Below are positions 33,313 to 46,173 of a stretch of DNA of 64,000 nt, piece after piece. The notes under the pieces are model-generated. The model was not told the DNA's origin. It did no database searches and was given only the letters and a program-made list of their open reading frames with translations. The stretch comes from Histoplasma ohiense (Eukaryota > Ascomycota > Eurotiomycetes > Onygenales > Ajellomycetaceae), in assembly GCA_017607445.1 (NCBI GenBank), contig JAEVHH010000002.1, positions 6,664,001-6,728,000 on the forward strand. The letters are read 5' to 3'. Each line of letters begins with the position of its first letter. The stretch's first letter is position 1. A program made the translations under genes and the position numbers.

Positions 33313-34495
33313 TCATGTAACTTCAAATGAACATCCTTTTTCCTTTAAGGGGGGAATATAAAACATTGGACTTTGATCCTCAAGGGAATCACCAGTTCTC
33401 CATCCAAACTCAGCTCTCATATCTAATTTGAATTGCGCCGTATTCCATGTGACATCCATGGCAAATGGGCCGGTTCCCTCATCCGGCATGGAGGACTCGA
33501 TCGCTCTAATTTTCGCACGACTTCCTAGTTTCATGTTTATTCGGCGGAAAACCCGTGTCTAGAGTATGACGTAACGTTCGGACAATTCACCGAGCATGTC
33601 TAGTGGCTGGACGTTAAAGTCGAAGATGGAGTCACACTTGTCACAGTGCCGTGGGACATTAGCGCATTTATGGCAGGATAGATTTTCTGGATGGTTCATG
33701 ACTTTGCAGTAGACCATATCCCAAAGGTCAGGGTGTTCGGGGAACTTCAGGTGGTCGCACACTCTGATGGAGGAGTTTTTGAGCTGAGGACCGAAGAAAT
33801 CGTCGCGGTCAAAGACTTTGTCGTGGTCAACATGGTTGGTAATGTATTTCTCTCCTGCTATTTCGGATGTGTCAGGAAACTCTACTTCTCTTTCAGAGAC
33901 GAGTACAGTAAAAGTGTAACGTCCGTCCGAACGTTCTGAAACCTGGTCGGCATTATGAGTGATAAATTCTTCGGACTCTTCGTCGACGTTTTTGAAGTTG
34001 GATATGTAGATTCCATTGCTCCTGCCGTTGTGCATGATCTGCCATTCGCAGGTGGTTTCGTCCACTTTGATGCGTCTTTCCGAGGCAAACCTAGGAGCAC
34101 ATCCAACAGAGCAGTTTCGCTTCCTCGGAATGCAGTTCAAGACACCACGCACAGGCAACGTACTTGCGCGAGTCACGCTGCAAGCGCTGGAGGAATCTAT
34201 ACCGTTCGTATTCCATCGGAAATGGTTCGTGGTATGCACGGCTCCAAATTTCTGATATCTGAGGCACATCCATGGCTTGAAAGTCACTTTTGTAGGAGAA
34301 TTGGTGCGCCCCTAAAATTTGCATGTAAGTTGTGGTTCCTCCTGCCTATTCAGGTCTAAATTAAACCAACTTACTTTTGCAGGTAAGAGCCAGTGAGGCT
34401 TTGTCGGCCGGACCGAGGTTTCCCACAATTTCGAGAAGGAGCTCGGGTGGCATGCCGATAAGTGTGCTCCTGTTTCTTGATACGGTAATTTGCAT
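33313..34495 (-). pseudogene. F-box protein gene with frameshift and nonsense codon
   Basis: Exon 1 (34495-34375) encodes an F-box: TLIGMPPELLLEIVGNLGPADKASLALTCK is spread across the conserved L-P-E-L/L..L...D..SLALTC positions. After a GTAAGT intron the frame continues through FLQRLQRDSRKYVACAWCLELH, typical of fungal F-box proteins of unknown substrate. It then hits TAG near 34090, while the matching continuation lies one base out of frame. That second frame carries a CDHL...C..C.SIFDF region and stops at TAG 33561-33559, but remains open and family-like after it to 33313. One frameshift and one in-frame stop indicate a decaying gene. F-box proteins select targets for SCF ubiquitin ligases. 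Confidence 0.68.
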
Positions 34496-37400
34496 GCTGC
34501 CCCTTTTGTCATAATAACGTTGCTTTGGTCGGGCTTGAAGACTTTTTGGATGGATGCTAAGGAGCCCAGTTAGATACACATGTCGAAAATGTTGAAATTC
34601 CTGAAAATAGTGCTGAGACGCCCAGAGGGTTAGAATAGGAGAGAAACATACTCTGTCATTCTTGGATGACGACCAGTCATGGATTTGTTGGAGTAGCGGT
34701 GGTCGGCAGCTTTGCCTTCTCTTATATGTTTTATTAGCCAATAATGTGGGTAGGCATATGTAAATAAGGAGGCAGTATATGCGTATATGTCGGCTTTTGT
34801 GTGCACTCGTACACATACAGCTTAAAATCCTCCTAGGGCAGAGGAGGCTGTTTGAAGGATGTAGGAGGTGGGAGTCTAGCACCCTATTTGCAACTCGATC
34901 TACGGATTAAACATGCTTAAAAGATGAAGTATGACGAACAGTCCTAATATCTAGCGGATAGAGTATCGAGAATACATCTTTCGAGTTTGACAACGAGGTC
35001 CTCGTTGGACAGCCAGGACAGTAGATGTAAATGTCCTAGTAGTTGCAGGAAAAGTGACGTCAAAATAGACATCCCAGACAGACCGGAGAACCGAATCAAC
35101 ATATGGATTGCATATCTAAGGATAACAACGTTTGTTAGAAAGGTTGTGATTTTCACCAGCATGAATTCTGCCCTAAATGGCATGGGAATGACGTCAAACC
35201 ATATTTCCGTGATCCTCTGCTCATGATCGCGGTTAAAGGTTTTGGCAATGCTGGCTGACTTATACACTCCAGGCCGAGGATGCAGCCTGTAAAATAACAT
35301 CTATGATATGAATCGTGAAATGTAAGGGTTTCACTCAAAACACATAAGTTTAGCTGGGCTCTTGCGTGACAAACAAGATATTTGACAGGTGAGACACTTG
35401 TACAGAAAATGATTCATTCTCCATGAATCAACAGAGAAGGAAATTTTTTATAGAAAATATTAACTTAATCTCTGGGGATAGACAGTCAATGTAGGCTTGC
35501 AAGCGTCACAACTAGGGATAGGCTGGAATAGGGTATATTACTGACAGGCCAGCCAAGCATGGTATCAACTTCTGCCGAAGTTATTCTGCATATGGCCCAC
35601 ACAAAATATACACAGGAGTTGGGACTAATAATGTTCGTATTTGGAATAATCAAATAAATACATTATTTTGGGTTACTGTGTTGAGAGGATCCAAATGTCC
35701 TATCAATCTCCTATGATTCTTCAAAGCAATTAGTACTAAAACTATTTTATAAGGAGGAGGAGAGATTTCTGGTGAATACCTGATAAGTAAGCATGAGGAT
35801 TAACAAATGTCGTCATTTTTGTTTTTCGAATGTTCCTGGTTGTTGGAATAAGCTTGATTAAGCTTTAGGCACTAACCAGGCTTGAACCAATAATGATCTG
35901 GTCCGAAATGATGAACATCACGTGGTCACAACAACTTTATTCGAGAAGTGCCCGCCTCTACTACTCCACGACAGAGAGACTGAACTGTTTGGTCAATAGT
36001 TAATTTAGTAAAAGAAGAGGGATGCCATAGTCTTGTTTCTAGACCATTCCTTTATGCGACGTAAAGCTTTCCTCACGAGCGAGAGAGCCTGCGACCGCTT
36101 ACGTGTGGACGTGGCATCTTTCTTTCAAGGTCATCTGGCCTAATGCGGGTCATCGGTATCGGTAAAGAGGGATTACTGAATTAGATAACTGCTCTCGGTG
36201 TAGTTTCAGACATAGTTTACTTAAATAGAGCCTCCCTACGCCATTTTGCTTTGGAGCTCTGATCGGTCAAGCGTCGGAGATAGATCTGAGCATTTGATAG
36301 TCGTTGAGAGCTAATTCTTTGCATGATTCAGATTTGGCTGTTGTTAGGCACTGCGCCGGCTCTCCCTCGGTCTCAAGCAGTTAGGTCTGCTTCGCTTGAA
36401 GCAACTTATCTCGTTGTAAAGGTTTATTGACTAAGTCCATTTGCGTAATCGAAGCAAATTGAATCAGACCGTTTTTCTGCTTGGAGGCATCAGCGACGGT
36501 ATTTCAGAGGATTTCTGACCACTATGGGCTCGTATTTAGTCTGTGTGCCTTCTAGTTACCATACACTTCTGCCGGCCGGCCCTGTAGCTCTGATCTGCGT
36601 GTCCAATCACTTGTTGGGAACCAATTCACCGTGGATTTCAGCACGTGAAAAGGGTGTGAATATTTGACCATGCTTTTGTGATTTGGTGTCTTTGGCAGTT
36701 GGCACTAGTGGGCAATGGCTGGAAACTTCTGAAGTAGTGGAAAAGAAATGGTATTGCCCAACATGATCAGAACTCTCAATGAGTGGCTTGAATTTCCATA
36801 GATCATTCTCCATTCCTCTTCTTAATTTTATAATTTTTCATCTATTGTCATGGATTGTGATATTAATAATATTCCTTGTTCGGCGAAGGCTCTTGTTTCT
36901 GATTATCTGCATGTATAATCCGCCAGTGGCAAGGAGGTCAGTAGAGAAAAGGATCTGAGATATTAACATGTTTCACTTTGGTTCTCAACACACTTGGTTT
37001 CAAACCGTTATGTTCACTCCATTGTGAAAAAGGTCTCAGTAAATGATTGCAACATCAAATCCCGTTCATGTAGATGTAGGTCTTTGCGAATCATCAGGAA
37101 TTGAAATAGGGATCAACATGCTCAACCAGGGTTAGAATAAATAAGCTGAAGATTATCAAATACCTTGGTCATTCGGTTTTGATAATACATGATGCACTTC
37201 ATTCACAAGAAGTTTGAAATATATATTCCAGAATGGCAGGCTAGCATCATGCTGGAGGATATTCAAGTGAGGCTCATACACAGTTGAGTTTAAAGCCAAT
37301 GTGTATTCGGGGGGCTCTGGCAAACGTCCTTGGCCGAGGAACAAGTCAAGAGGGTCAAGAAACATACAACTTCAAACACGCGGCCTGTGGTCATAGTACA

Positions 37401-37995
37401 CACCGAGTACCAATGGCAATTCTAATGCCCTCAACACTTTAATAAACTTGAGTTTTGTTGGCGATCTCATCCTCAATGTCGCCAAACCTTTTCACCATTC
37501 CACATAGGGCGGTTCGGCAACATATATGGTTAAACAACTAAATCTGAGTCCGTTCATCTCGGTTCCCCACGCATAAAACATTGGAACTGCGTAATGAATG
37601 AGCCTGCCAACTTCCCAGTGGTAGATGGTGAAAGTTGCCGATGTAGGGTGCCAAGCCTGGAGCTAACCTCTTTCTGGCTTTCCTTTCCGTTCCGGTCCGA
37701 TCTTCGGCCCGTTACGTCACGTGGACGTGGACACCACCTGGGCAGCCAGTTTCATCATGAGCAACAAGAAGTCCGTTGGAAGATTCGCAGAAGCTCACCC
37801 TATTCGCACCAAACTAAGAAAGGCGGCCAGAGAGTGCCTTATCAAATGACATCCTTATATGGCGCTCTGACTCAGCCTTCAGATTTCCTATATATCACAA
37901 TGGCTACTGGTACAAAAATATATATAATTAATCACTGGTGATTCGTCCAGTGACCATACTTTGATCTGGCTTACCCTATGCTCGCGACAGCAGAT
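34496..37995. other. Gene-free block next to two pseudogenes
   Basis: About 3.5 kb with no supportable gene. A minus-strand frame at 34944-35300 is long but lacks recognisable motifs. With the oxygenase and F-box pseudogenes this makes a continuous stretch of about 7 kb without an intact gene. Confidence 0.55.
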
Positions 37996-39095
37996 ATGTC
38001 TGATGGCTCCACAAACGGTGCCCGTCTGAAGATTTCGCCTTGTAAGTTCCGCATAGTGCAGCCCCAACTTCAGCACTTCTGAAATCTTTGCTGACTGGGG
38101 ATTAAGCCTCAAAGCCAAAATTCCATTTCATTGCTGGCCTGGCTTCCGGGCTCTCTTCTGCCATTCTCCTCCAACCTGCAGACCTTCTGAAGACTAGAAT
38201 CCAACAAGCACACCAAACCTCTTCACTCCTTTTCACCATTCGTAAAATCCTTGCATCACCGCAGCCAATCCGCGGTCTCTGGCGAGGGACACTACCCTCA
38301 GCACTTCGAACGGGATTTGGCTCCGCTCTATACTTTTCTAGCTTAAATGCATTAAGGCAATGTGTAGCAAACCAGGGCCCATTAGTCCCTCTCCATGGTG
38401 ATCGCGATGACAAGCGCACGCGCACATCCGCGCTTCCGAAACTCTCTCATACAGCAAACCTCCTTACCGGAGCCATGGCAAGAACTGCGGCAGGGTTCAT
38501 CATGATGCCTGTTACTGTCATAAAAGTTCGCTATGAATCAGACTATTACGCCTATCGTAGCATTTGGGGTGCTGGGCGGGATATTGTGCGTTCAGAAGGT
38601 TTCAGAGGCTTATTTTCCGGTTTTGGTGCAACGGCGATTCGTGATGCGCCGTATGCTGGTCTCTATGTTGTATTTTACGAGCAATCGAAGAAGAATCTTA
38701 ACGCATTGAACTTCGGTGGATTGACGACGGCACGGCCGCTCTCCGACGAGCCGGCTCGCAAGGATAACGCGGAAAAGCAGCTTGTTACCTCGTCCATATC
38801 GGTTAATTTTGTCTCCGGTGCGCTGGCTGCCGGCTTGGCGACCAGCATCACGAACCCATTCGATGTGGTTAAGACACGGTTGCAACTTATGCCGAATAAG
38901 TATCGCAATATGGCCCACGCGGTGCGGCTAATGCTCCGTGAAGACGGAGTGCGGAGCCTTTTCGGGGGCTTGGGTTTGCGCATGGGCCGCAAAGCAACTA
39001 GCTCTGCGCTTGCATGGACTGTATATGAAGAACTGATCCTCAAAGCCGAAAAGAGGTGGCCAGATCAGGATAATATCGAGCAATTAGCGCCATAA
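37996..39095 (+). CDS. Mitochondrial glycine carrier, Hem25/SLC25A38-like (344 aa)
   Basis: Exons 37996-38041 and 38107-39095 join in frame (GTAAGT donor, CTGAC branch, TTAAG acceptor). The protein begins MSDGSTNGARLKIS and then has three repeats of the mitochondrial carrier family with signatures QPADLLKTR, MPVTVIKVR and NPFDVVKTR. The order of repeats and the variant MPVTVIKVRYES in repeat two are typical of Hem25, which brings glycine into mitochondria for 5-aminolevulinate and haem synthesis. Length fits the family. It sits in the inner mitochondrial membrane with six helices. Downstream and upstream genes are unrelated. Substrate is inferred from similarity. Confidence 0.87.
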
Positions 39096-40095
39096 CTTGA
39101 CTATTGTCTTGTTCTACAAGATTAACGATTTCATGGCATTTATTGGTAAATGATTCATTTGGATATATTGCATTTCCCTAATGGCTCTAATTTTGGACCA
39201 TGGGTGAGTGAAACGGATGGCATTTGGGCGGTTAATGCTCTTCTTGTTCTGGAAATTCCACTGTATCATAGGATAAGCATTCTAACTGGCGTTTTTGGAA
39301 GTGATGGTTTTAGATTAACAACATCGCTACTATTAATATTACTCTTCCTTTATCTAAAACACATGAACGAGACATAATCACGGTGGCATGGTTTATCAAA
39401 TCGCAAAAGTCCAGTAGAGTTTGTGGTGACACAACAATCAGCCCATAGCTATAAAATCCAATCTCACTTTTTATTGACAAGGATACTGAGAAGGCGTGGA
39501 CTCTCACTATTATAGCATCGTTTGCTGGCTGTTACCAACGGCATATCTTACGTTGATGCGGTTCACAGTTTTCAGCGCTTCATGTACTCCCTCTTGTCTT
39601 GACCAAATCGAACATATCCATTCTATCTTTTGCCACTTCTTTCAATCCGATCGGTGTAAGCTGTTAAATTGGTACCCTGCCTGAGTGATTTCAATAAAGT
39701 CATTTACTCCGTAGTCCTCTAACGAAGCTACGGATAAGCCCTACTGTCAATATTATTCATTTAACAGGGTTACTGAGGAGTAATCAATGTTGGCTTAAAC
39801 TGTAACCAGTTGACGATATTTTATTACTCCAATATTGGTATTTGTACCGTGCAATGATTTTTAGAGCTTTTGGAGTGTGCTTGAATTAGCCTGTTGAGTT
39901 GAAAGAGATTACTAAATGTATCGCATAGAATTTGATTAAAAATGACTATTTTAAATATTAGATGGGGATTGAACAGGACATATTAACCATTAACAATTAG
40001 TAGTATGGATTCCGGCCTTCGTCATACCAATCTTACCTAGGTACCCAAAGAGTGGCCAAGGAAATTAAAGTGTGTAATAAAGAAATCAATCATTA
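39096..40095. other. Intergenic region between convergent genes
   Basis: No gene seen. It contains one TACTCCGTA nonamer (39705-39713). AT-rich from about 39.8 kb onward. Confidence 0.6.
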
Positions 40096-41850
40096 TTATC
40101 TCATCACTGGAAAAGTTTCCATCGCTGAATACAAGAGACCTGTCAAATACCTCTCACGCCTCCCCGCCTCGCTCAACGCAGACTCAGTAAGTAACGTTAC
40201 ATGACTACACGAGTCCGGCGACACACGAAATCCATCGTTCTGGTAGTTGTCCGCCATTGGCGATATCGATCCTGCCTCGATATAATCTGAGGCTGAGGTT
40301 GGAGAATTTGTAGCGGAAGCCGGAGGATGCCCGTCATATGCCCAAAGACTGTGGGGGCTAAGTGAGGTTGTTGGAAGGTATAGGCCAAGGGTGGTATGTA
40401 AACACTCAAGAGTCCGTAAGAGGAGATGGAGGAGGAGACCCAGGCTCATAGCGGAGGTAGTAGTTGGCTCGTATCGACCCAACTTGAAAGTTGGGAGAGA
40501 TGGGATAGCGAGAGGTAATGGCAAAGGAAACGGGGCATTTGGATGAGTATCGAGCTCTTTCTGGTGTTGCTGAAAATATTGGTAAAGGGGTATTACGAGC
40601 GTCTCGTAAATCCCAAGAAGGCGGAGATAACAGGTAAGTGTAATGAGGGCAGTTGCTGGTTCTTGTTGCTGTCTGCCCAAGTGACTCTGTTGTGAATTAG
40701 ATGAGCATCTCCGTCGTAATGGTGAGGCGTGGGGCATGTAGGGATAAATGTGAAGAGACGGGTACGCTGCCGTACTTGCTTCTTGGTATAGCTCTTGCAT
40801 TATTTCGATGAGGTTTTCGCTTAGCAAGAAAATCGCGTCGACTGCAGCAGTCGGAGTGGTGGGAGTGGATGCGGCGGTCTTGGGAAAAGGGCTGCTGGGA
40901 GAGGACATTATATCATTTGGATGTACCGTGCCTTTGCAGTTTGTTGGAATGCTGAGAAGATCATCTAGTTCCAGATGGAGCTTTGAGAGCTTGTACACAG
41001 GCGTGTTTGTATCTCCCTTGCAGTTCCAGTCACTAGGCGAATTGGGATTTGATAAACATTCCGAGAAATTGGGTGCTGAAATTGGAGCCGGGGAGGTAGT
41101 CCAAGATGAACTGCGGAAGTCCGCCATGTTGGCGACTTGGGGAATTCCTCCTGTAAGAGTATCTAGTTTTGATGAATTTAAAAGCCAATCGGAGTCATTT
41201 TCTGTTAGGAGCAAGGGATCATCCACCCCGCACGAGAGAGATGCACTCAGTTCATGGTAATTGAAAGGCGTCGGAGACTGGCTGATAGCGGAGTCTCCCT
41301 GATAAAACTGTGGCACAATATGCAAGATCGGCGATGGACTATCAGAAGTCATGTTCTGCACTGCTCTGTAGTCAGTTTATGTCCTAACCCATTTCCCTTG
41401 AAAGTATGTTTTGCCTACCTGGCCATTGTTGCCGCATGTCTGTGGGAGCGCTTACTGGGGTTGCGCTGATACCTGGAGAGCGTCAGCTACAATCGTTCAG
41501 ATAATCAAAAAAGAAGGGAATGAAGGGTGGAATTTACCAGACGAAGGAGCGCACGTCGCGTGAGGCTCTTTGCGCGTTCGTATTAGTGCAAGTGGCACAG
41601 CTTTTGGCCTGGAGCGTTCCTCACCTATATCTTTGTGGTATTGGTGTGTGGGTGATTGGAAAATTCCAAGTGATTTTGGTCTTCCCAACTTCATCGATGC
41701 ACTGAAAACACAGCGGATTCCAATGCGCTCACATCGGCTGCAGCGTTCTGAACCTGGAGCTCTGGCACACTTGCTTTTCAGAGTATGGCATCTGTCGCAG
41801 GAGGTTCTTTTCTTGCCAACCCTATTTCGGTGAATTGGTAACGGGCTCAT
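40096..41850 (-). CDS. Zn(II)2Cys6 transcription factor, AflR-like architecture (544 aa)
   Basis: Three exons on the minus strand: 41850-41538, 41472-41419 and 41363-40096, all closing in frame. Residues 17-46 form a binuclear zinc cluster with CX2CX6CX8CX2CX6C spacing (CDRCHTLKSKC...CSRCERIGIRC), followed by a GRPK basic linker. The middle is Ser/Pro/Thr-rich. The C-terminal part has a conserved hydrophobic segment (CYLRLLGIYETLVIPLYQYF) seen in AflR-type regulators of secondary metabolism. No biosynthetic cluster is visible nearby, so a pathway role cannot be assigned. The last acceptor must be ...ACAGAG, because the upstream ACAG gives a stop. Confidence 0.82.
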
Positions 41851-43583
41851 GTTGGAAGGTTAAAAATGGTATTCCAAAGAAGCGAATCCAACCAAGTATT
41901 TGGTTTTGGGATCCCAAAATAAAAAGACATCGGAGAGGTTTGCCTATGGCATTTGTACAATTTTACCCAGACACCTCTCTCCGTGGGAACCCATGCTACC
42001 CCTCAGAAAGAAACAGAAAAAGAGAGGAGGGCGGAATCCTTGTCGTCACTTGGCAAAGAGGAGTGCCAGTTCAACCTAGTGGCTGCAGCAGTTCGGGACG
42101 CATTGATGGAAACTCCTATGGCTGCCCAGGGTGGTGTTTGCAGCATTGCATCCACCTAAAACTATCGACGGATGTTGGGCACCTGCAGGTCCCTAAACTT
42201 AGTTAAGCGATAGCTGCTTCTGCGGTTGGCATCTCCAGAAGCATTGGCCAATACTGGGCCCGAGTCCTTGCCGGAAATCCGCACAGGCGTTCAGCATCTG
42301 GTTAGTCTTCCGCGGCTGCGCATGAAACCCACCAACTCCCCGAAGGTCGACAGAATCAACCGGCAAATATGCAGGCTAAGATACATTTTTAGAACACATC
42401 CATGCACGAATTGGCCGCCACCTGCATAATTTCTTACCTGAATAGATTGTCATCGTGATGTGAGCGACCCCACCATCAGTGCTCCATGCATATCCCTTCT
42501 TAAATCCTTGGCCGCTTTGCGTCTGATGATTCAACCAGTTTTGATGACAATACTCAGATGAAGATGGTGCGATTATATGACCATCAGAGACTCACAACAC
42601 TGTGTACTATAGCCGAATATGAATTGAAACAAGCCGTCCTTCAGTGCATTTTGGTGTAAGTTACCTTCGGGTGCGAAGTGTTTGGTCAAGCTTGGGGGAC
42701 AGATACATATTTCCAGCACTGTGGCTGTGCCCACGACCGCCCTGGCTACTGGATCCAGCCTAATGACCCCAGATGGGATTAAAAGACATATTTGTTGTTC
42801 GAATCCAGTCTCGGGAAGCTAGTTGCCCCGCACTGATCAAGATTAAATAGAGTGGAGGGTTTATTTCGTTTGCTTTGATGTCCTCAGCTAGCTTTTGGCG
42901 TTTCGTCACAACTTCTCGCCCGGAAGACTAGGATTCTGCGTTCAAATTGAAGTCTGCATGCATATGTCCTCAGGTGCAGAGACGTATGATACGACTGAAG
43001 ATAAAAGGCAGTCTAGGAACTGACATGATAGAGGGAAAAGTTAATGTTCACATAGGTGAAAATCCTGTTGAGGTAAATGATACAGCGCAAACCAAGTTGC
43101 CCACAGCGTAGAGTCTATTAACCCTGACTAACGTTGGACAAATGAACAAGGAACAGATTTTTGCGCTGACCACCTCAGTTTATTGTAGTAGTTGTAGTTA
43201 TCAGCGGATTTTCCCCTGCTAACAGCTTCAAAGCGCTTATGCAAGGGGGTTGGATATCCGCAAGAGAAAGGTAACAGACCAGAAGTTTCAGCCCAAGTGG
43301 CTGGGCCGTTCTAATATGTGATTTTAAGTAGTGCATGAAGGGAACATGTGTATGAAATAAATGACCTGACTGGAATTATTTTTCAGGAGATTCCTCCAAA
43401 AGCGTTAACATATCCGCTTGCATACCAACATCATAGGGGACTAAAAATGCAAGGAACAAAGGGGCTTTTACGCCGTCTGGAGCAACGAACTGTAACCTTT
43501 GAGCTAGTTTCTGAGTGGCCAATGATGAATATATTGATGATATATATATGAAGATATCTGTACAGCTGCTAGTCCGAGGGGAG
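41851..43583. other. Intergenic region, no gene seen
   Basis: About 1.7 kb upstream of the Zn2Cys6 gene. Open frames are short and without motifs. It likely includes that gene's promoter. Confidence 0.55.
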
Positions 43584-43814
43584 GTGTTGGCCCTAGGCTG
43601 CCTATCACGGACTAGCGCACCGCACATATATGCCTCAGCTGCCGACATGCTAATACAACCACTTAGACGTCCCACAAAATAAAAGCAGCGTAGGTTTCAC
43701 GTCACGTGGACACCATTGAGCTTAAAACAGCGATGAAAATGGGATGCTCTGAGTGGCCACACCCCCATCTTACAGACTATAGGTAGTCCGTGATAGGCAG
43801 CCTAGGGCCAACAC
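43584..43814. mobile_element. MITE-like element with 31-bp perfect terminal inverted repeats
   Basis: The left end (43584-43614, starting GTGTTGGCCCTAGGC and ending GGACTA) and right end (43784-43814) are exact reverse complements over 31 bp, separated by 169 bp. The whole unit is 231 bp, has no coding capacity and lies in intergenic DNA, the usual form of a non-autonomous DNA transposon. I see no convincing target-site duplication: flanks are ggag on the left and ttga on the right. The superfamily is therefore open. Confidence 0.72.
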
Positions 43815-44630
43815 TTGATCAATCTAAAAATACCCTCGCTGCATACAGGGTGTTGCCCGGCAGAGCGGTGTCAGAAACATGGTTTTCGGAAGAAGAAGGA
43901 ATCCCGAGAGAGGTAAGTACAGTGCAATGGCAACCGGACCTTTGTGAGGAATGTAAATTCGAATACATGATGCCTCTTGGTGCTTAGCTCAAATATCTGG
44001 GTTTCTATAGCAGCAGCTTGCAGTTCGGGTCAATATATATACCATCTGACCGTAGCGGAAACTTGTGGTTTCTTCAACACTTTTTACTCTGAGAACTATT
44101 GGGTTCTGAAGCGGCAACATCCCTGGAAGGAGGGCTTGGGAAACATAGTACTTATTTGTCTAGTCGACCGGCCACTGAAGCGATAGATGGAAGGGAGCGA
44201 TTGATAAGAGAAAACTTGTTTAGATTTTACAACACAGGTAATAGCACCGCTTGATAAATTCTAGAAAAGAAAAAAGTGCTTCGTTACGCACCTGGGAGGC
44301 ATTTGGAAGCAAATTTTGTATAAGAGCAGATACTGGAAAAGTCGTTGCAAAATATGGAGAGTATACTCTTTGCATAAGAGGTAAAGGAGGAAAGGGGGAG
44401 GGGCGAGGGGCGAGGGGGTGGTGTAAGATAAATGACAAATAATTTATCAAAACAATTCGAATATCAGCTGTCATAAACACTAGAACAAAGTGAAGCTAGA
44501 AAAGACGAAAGCACCAACAGGCTAGTGAAGGGCCAAGTAAGACGTGGCCGCGCGGTTAAGGATCGGGTGAAACGGACGGAAGAAGCTCGGCCAGACCGCA
44601 TCACAACAGATATAAGTGGGATATGGCTTT
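43815..44630. other. Intergenic region, no gene seen
   Basis: Between the MITE-like element and the stop codon of the coiled-coil gene. Purine-rich near 44380-44420. No supportable gene. Confidence 0.55.
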
Positions 44631-46173
44631 TTACCACAGTCCCCAACCACTCGCTCGCCGTGGCGACTTCTTCCGTGTTCGAACCAAATACATTTCATCC
44701 CGATCCCGAACTCTGACACCCACTTGTGGCTGTGGGGGAGCGGGGGCAATCAGAAGTTTTTGCCCATGACGTAGTGCTTTTGTATGCTCGAAGAGCTCTT
44801 CCTGCTCATCGTCTGTAATCCAGCGTTTGATAAGAATGAATTCCTTGTCACGCTGTGATGTTTTCGGGAAAGAGGACTAAGTTAGCGGGCCCTTCGTCAT
44901 GTGCGGAACGAATTTAAAAAGGGGAAGCTAGGGAGCTGAGAAGCAATAAACAGGGGCACTCACGTCATCCCATTCCCATGGTATATGGAAAAAATCTAAT
45001 GTTTCCGGTGAGATATGTAGGGAAGAGACCTAAAGGCAAATTGTGAGCCTGCGGTGAAATAAAAAACAAGAACAAAGGGCAAAGAAAGGGGACCCGGCTC
45101 CTTCGTTGGAAAAACACGGAGGGATAGCGCACCTTGATAAACGTAGGCTTTATGGCTGGATGAGCATGAGACTTCGGCTTCTCTTCTCCCTTGAGTATGG
45201 CCGTGATTTGATCGTCGGTATAACCAGACTTTGCAAGCGTCGCCCTAGCACGTTCTTCGAACTCCCTGTCTGCTTTTTCTTTGTCCTTCTTTTCCTTTTG
45301 TTTCTTTTCCGCTTCAATCCTGTTGTATTCGTCGACTGCTTGCTTCTTTAATTTAGCTTCGTACTCTCGACGTTCGGCCTCTTCGGCCTCCTTCCGTGTT
45401 CGCTCAGTCTCTATCTTCTCGCGGATTCGCTTTTCATGCTCTTTTTCTGCTTCTTCCTCTTCTCTAGCTTGTGCACGTCTTACAATAAGTTGGTCGTCGA
45501 TGTATCTCTGGGCTTCTAGATCGTGCTGCATCTGGAGTAGTCTCTCTATCTGTAATTCGTTTTCGATATCCCGGCGAGACACGCTATGATCCCTGTGGCG
45601 GCCCCGCCGATCTCTACTCTCCCGATCTCTCACACGGTCTCTCTCACGGTCTAACTCCCGTTCCCTCTCCCGAATTCGCGTATCTCGCTCCCTCTGTAAC
45701 TCTAGTAGTCGTTCGTCCAATTTTCTGTTCCGTTCCTCCATCGCGGCTTCTTCACGTCTTTCCAATAGTCTCAGTCTATCCAGCCGCAGGTGCTCCTCAA
45801 TATCCAAACGTGGGGAATGGGAGGAACGGGATCGTGGCCTCCGATGGCGGCGCAGTTGTTCCATCTGTTCGTCTAGGTCTATAAGGGCTTCATCTTCCGC
45901 GAACAGTTTTGGTCTCGCACGGACATGGGAATGGGAGCGTTCGCGGCTTGGTGAGCGAGCTTCATTCACGATGAAAATGTTGCCATCTCTACCCTGGGGT
46001 CCTACCGACGAAGCACGAACACGACCACGTCTCGGAACTTCTAAGTTCTCTCTAACCACTCTTGGGCGAGAATGTCGGCGAACTCTGGAGTGTGAACGGA
46101 CCACGAACGAGTCATCGTCCGAGGAAGAGTATGAAGAGACACCACCACCGAAGACGATATGGGGTGGTGCCAT
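44631..46173 (-). CDS. Basic coiled-coil protein with conserved C-terminus (DUF8035-like, 442 aa)
   Basis: Three exons on the minus strand: 46173-45133, 45029-44964 and 44852-44631. The N-terminus is Ser/Asp/Arg-rich (SSYSSSDDDSF). Residues about 100-300 form a very long charged helix with RERERELDRERDR-type repeats and EEEEAEKEHEKR, certainly coiled coil. The C-terminus spells TFIKV-SSLHISPETLDFFHIPWEWDD across the exon 1/2 junction and continues EFILIKRWITDDEQEELFEHT. The pattern ETLD..xIPWEWD...IIKRW is a fungal family of unknown function that I recall as DUF8035. RS-like stretches hint at RNA or nuclear association, but the role is unknown. Reading on past the first donor gives an unrelated tail, so the splice is needed. 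Confidence 0.75.

Noticed and set aside
34944..35300. Minus-strand open frame of 118 codons near the F-box pseudogene
   Set aside because: Hydrophobic but without recognisable family features; could be a relic, not supportable as a gene.
44630..44720. GTTCGAACC resembling a tRNA T-loop
   Set aside because: It lies inside the last exon of the coiled-coil gene and no cloverleaf forms.
40096..46173. Secondary-metabolite cluster around the Zn2Cys6 gene
   Set aside because: No synthase, tailoring enzyme or transporter is adjacent; the regulator stands alone.
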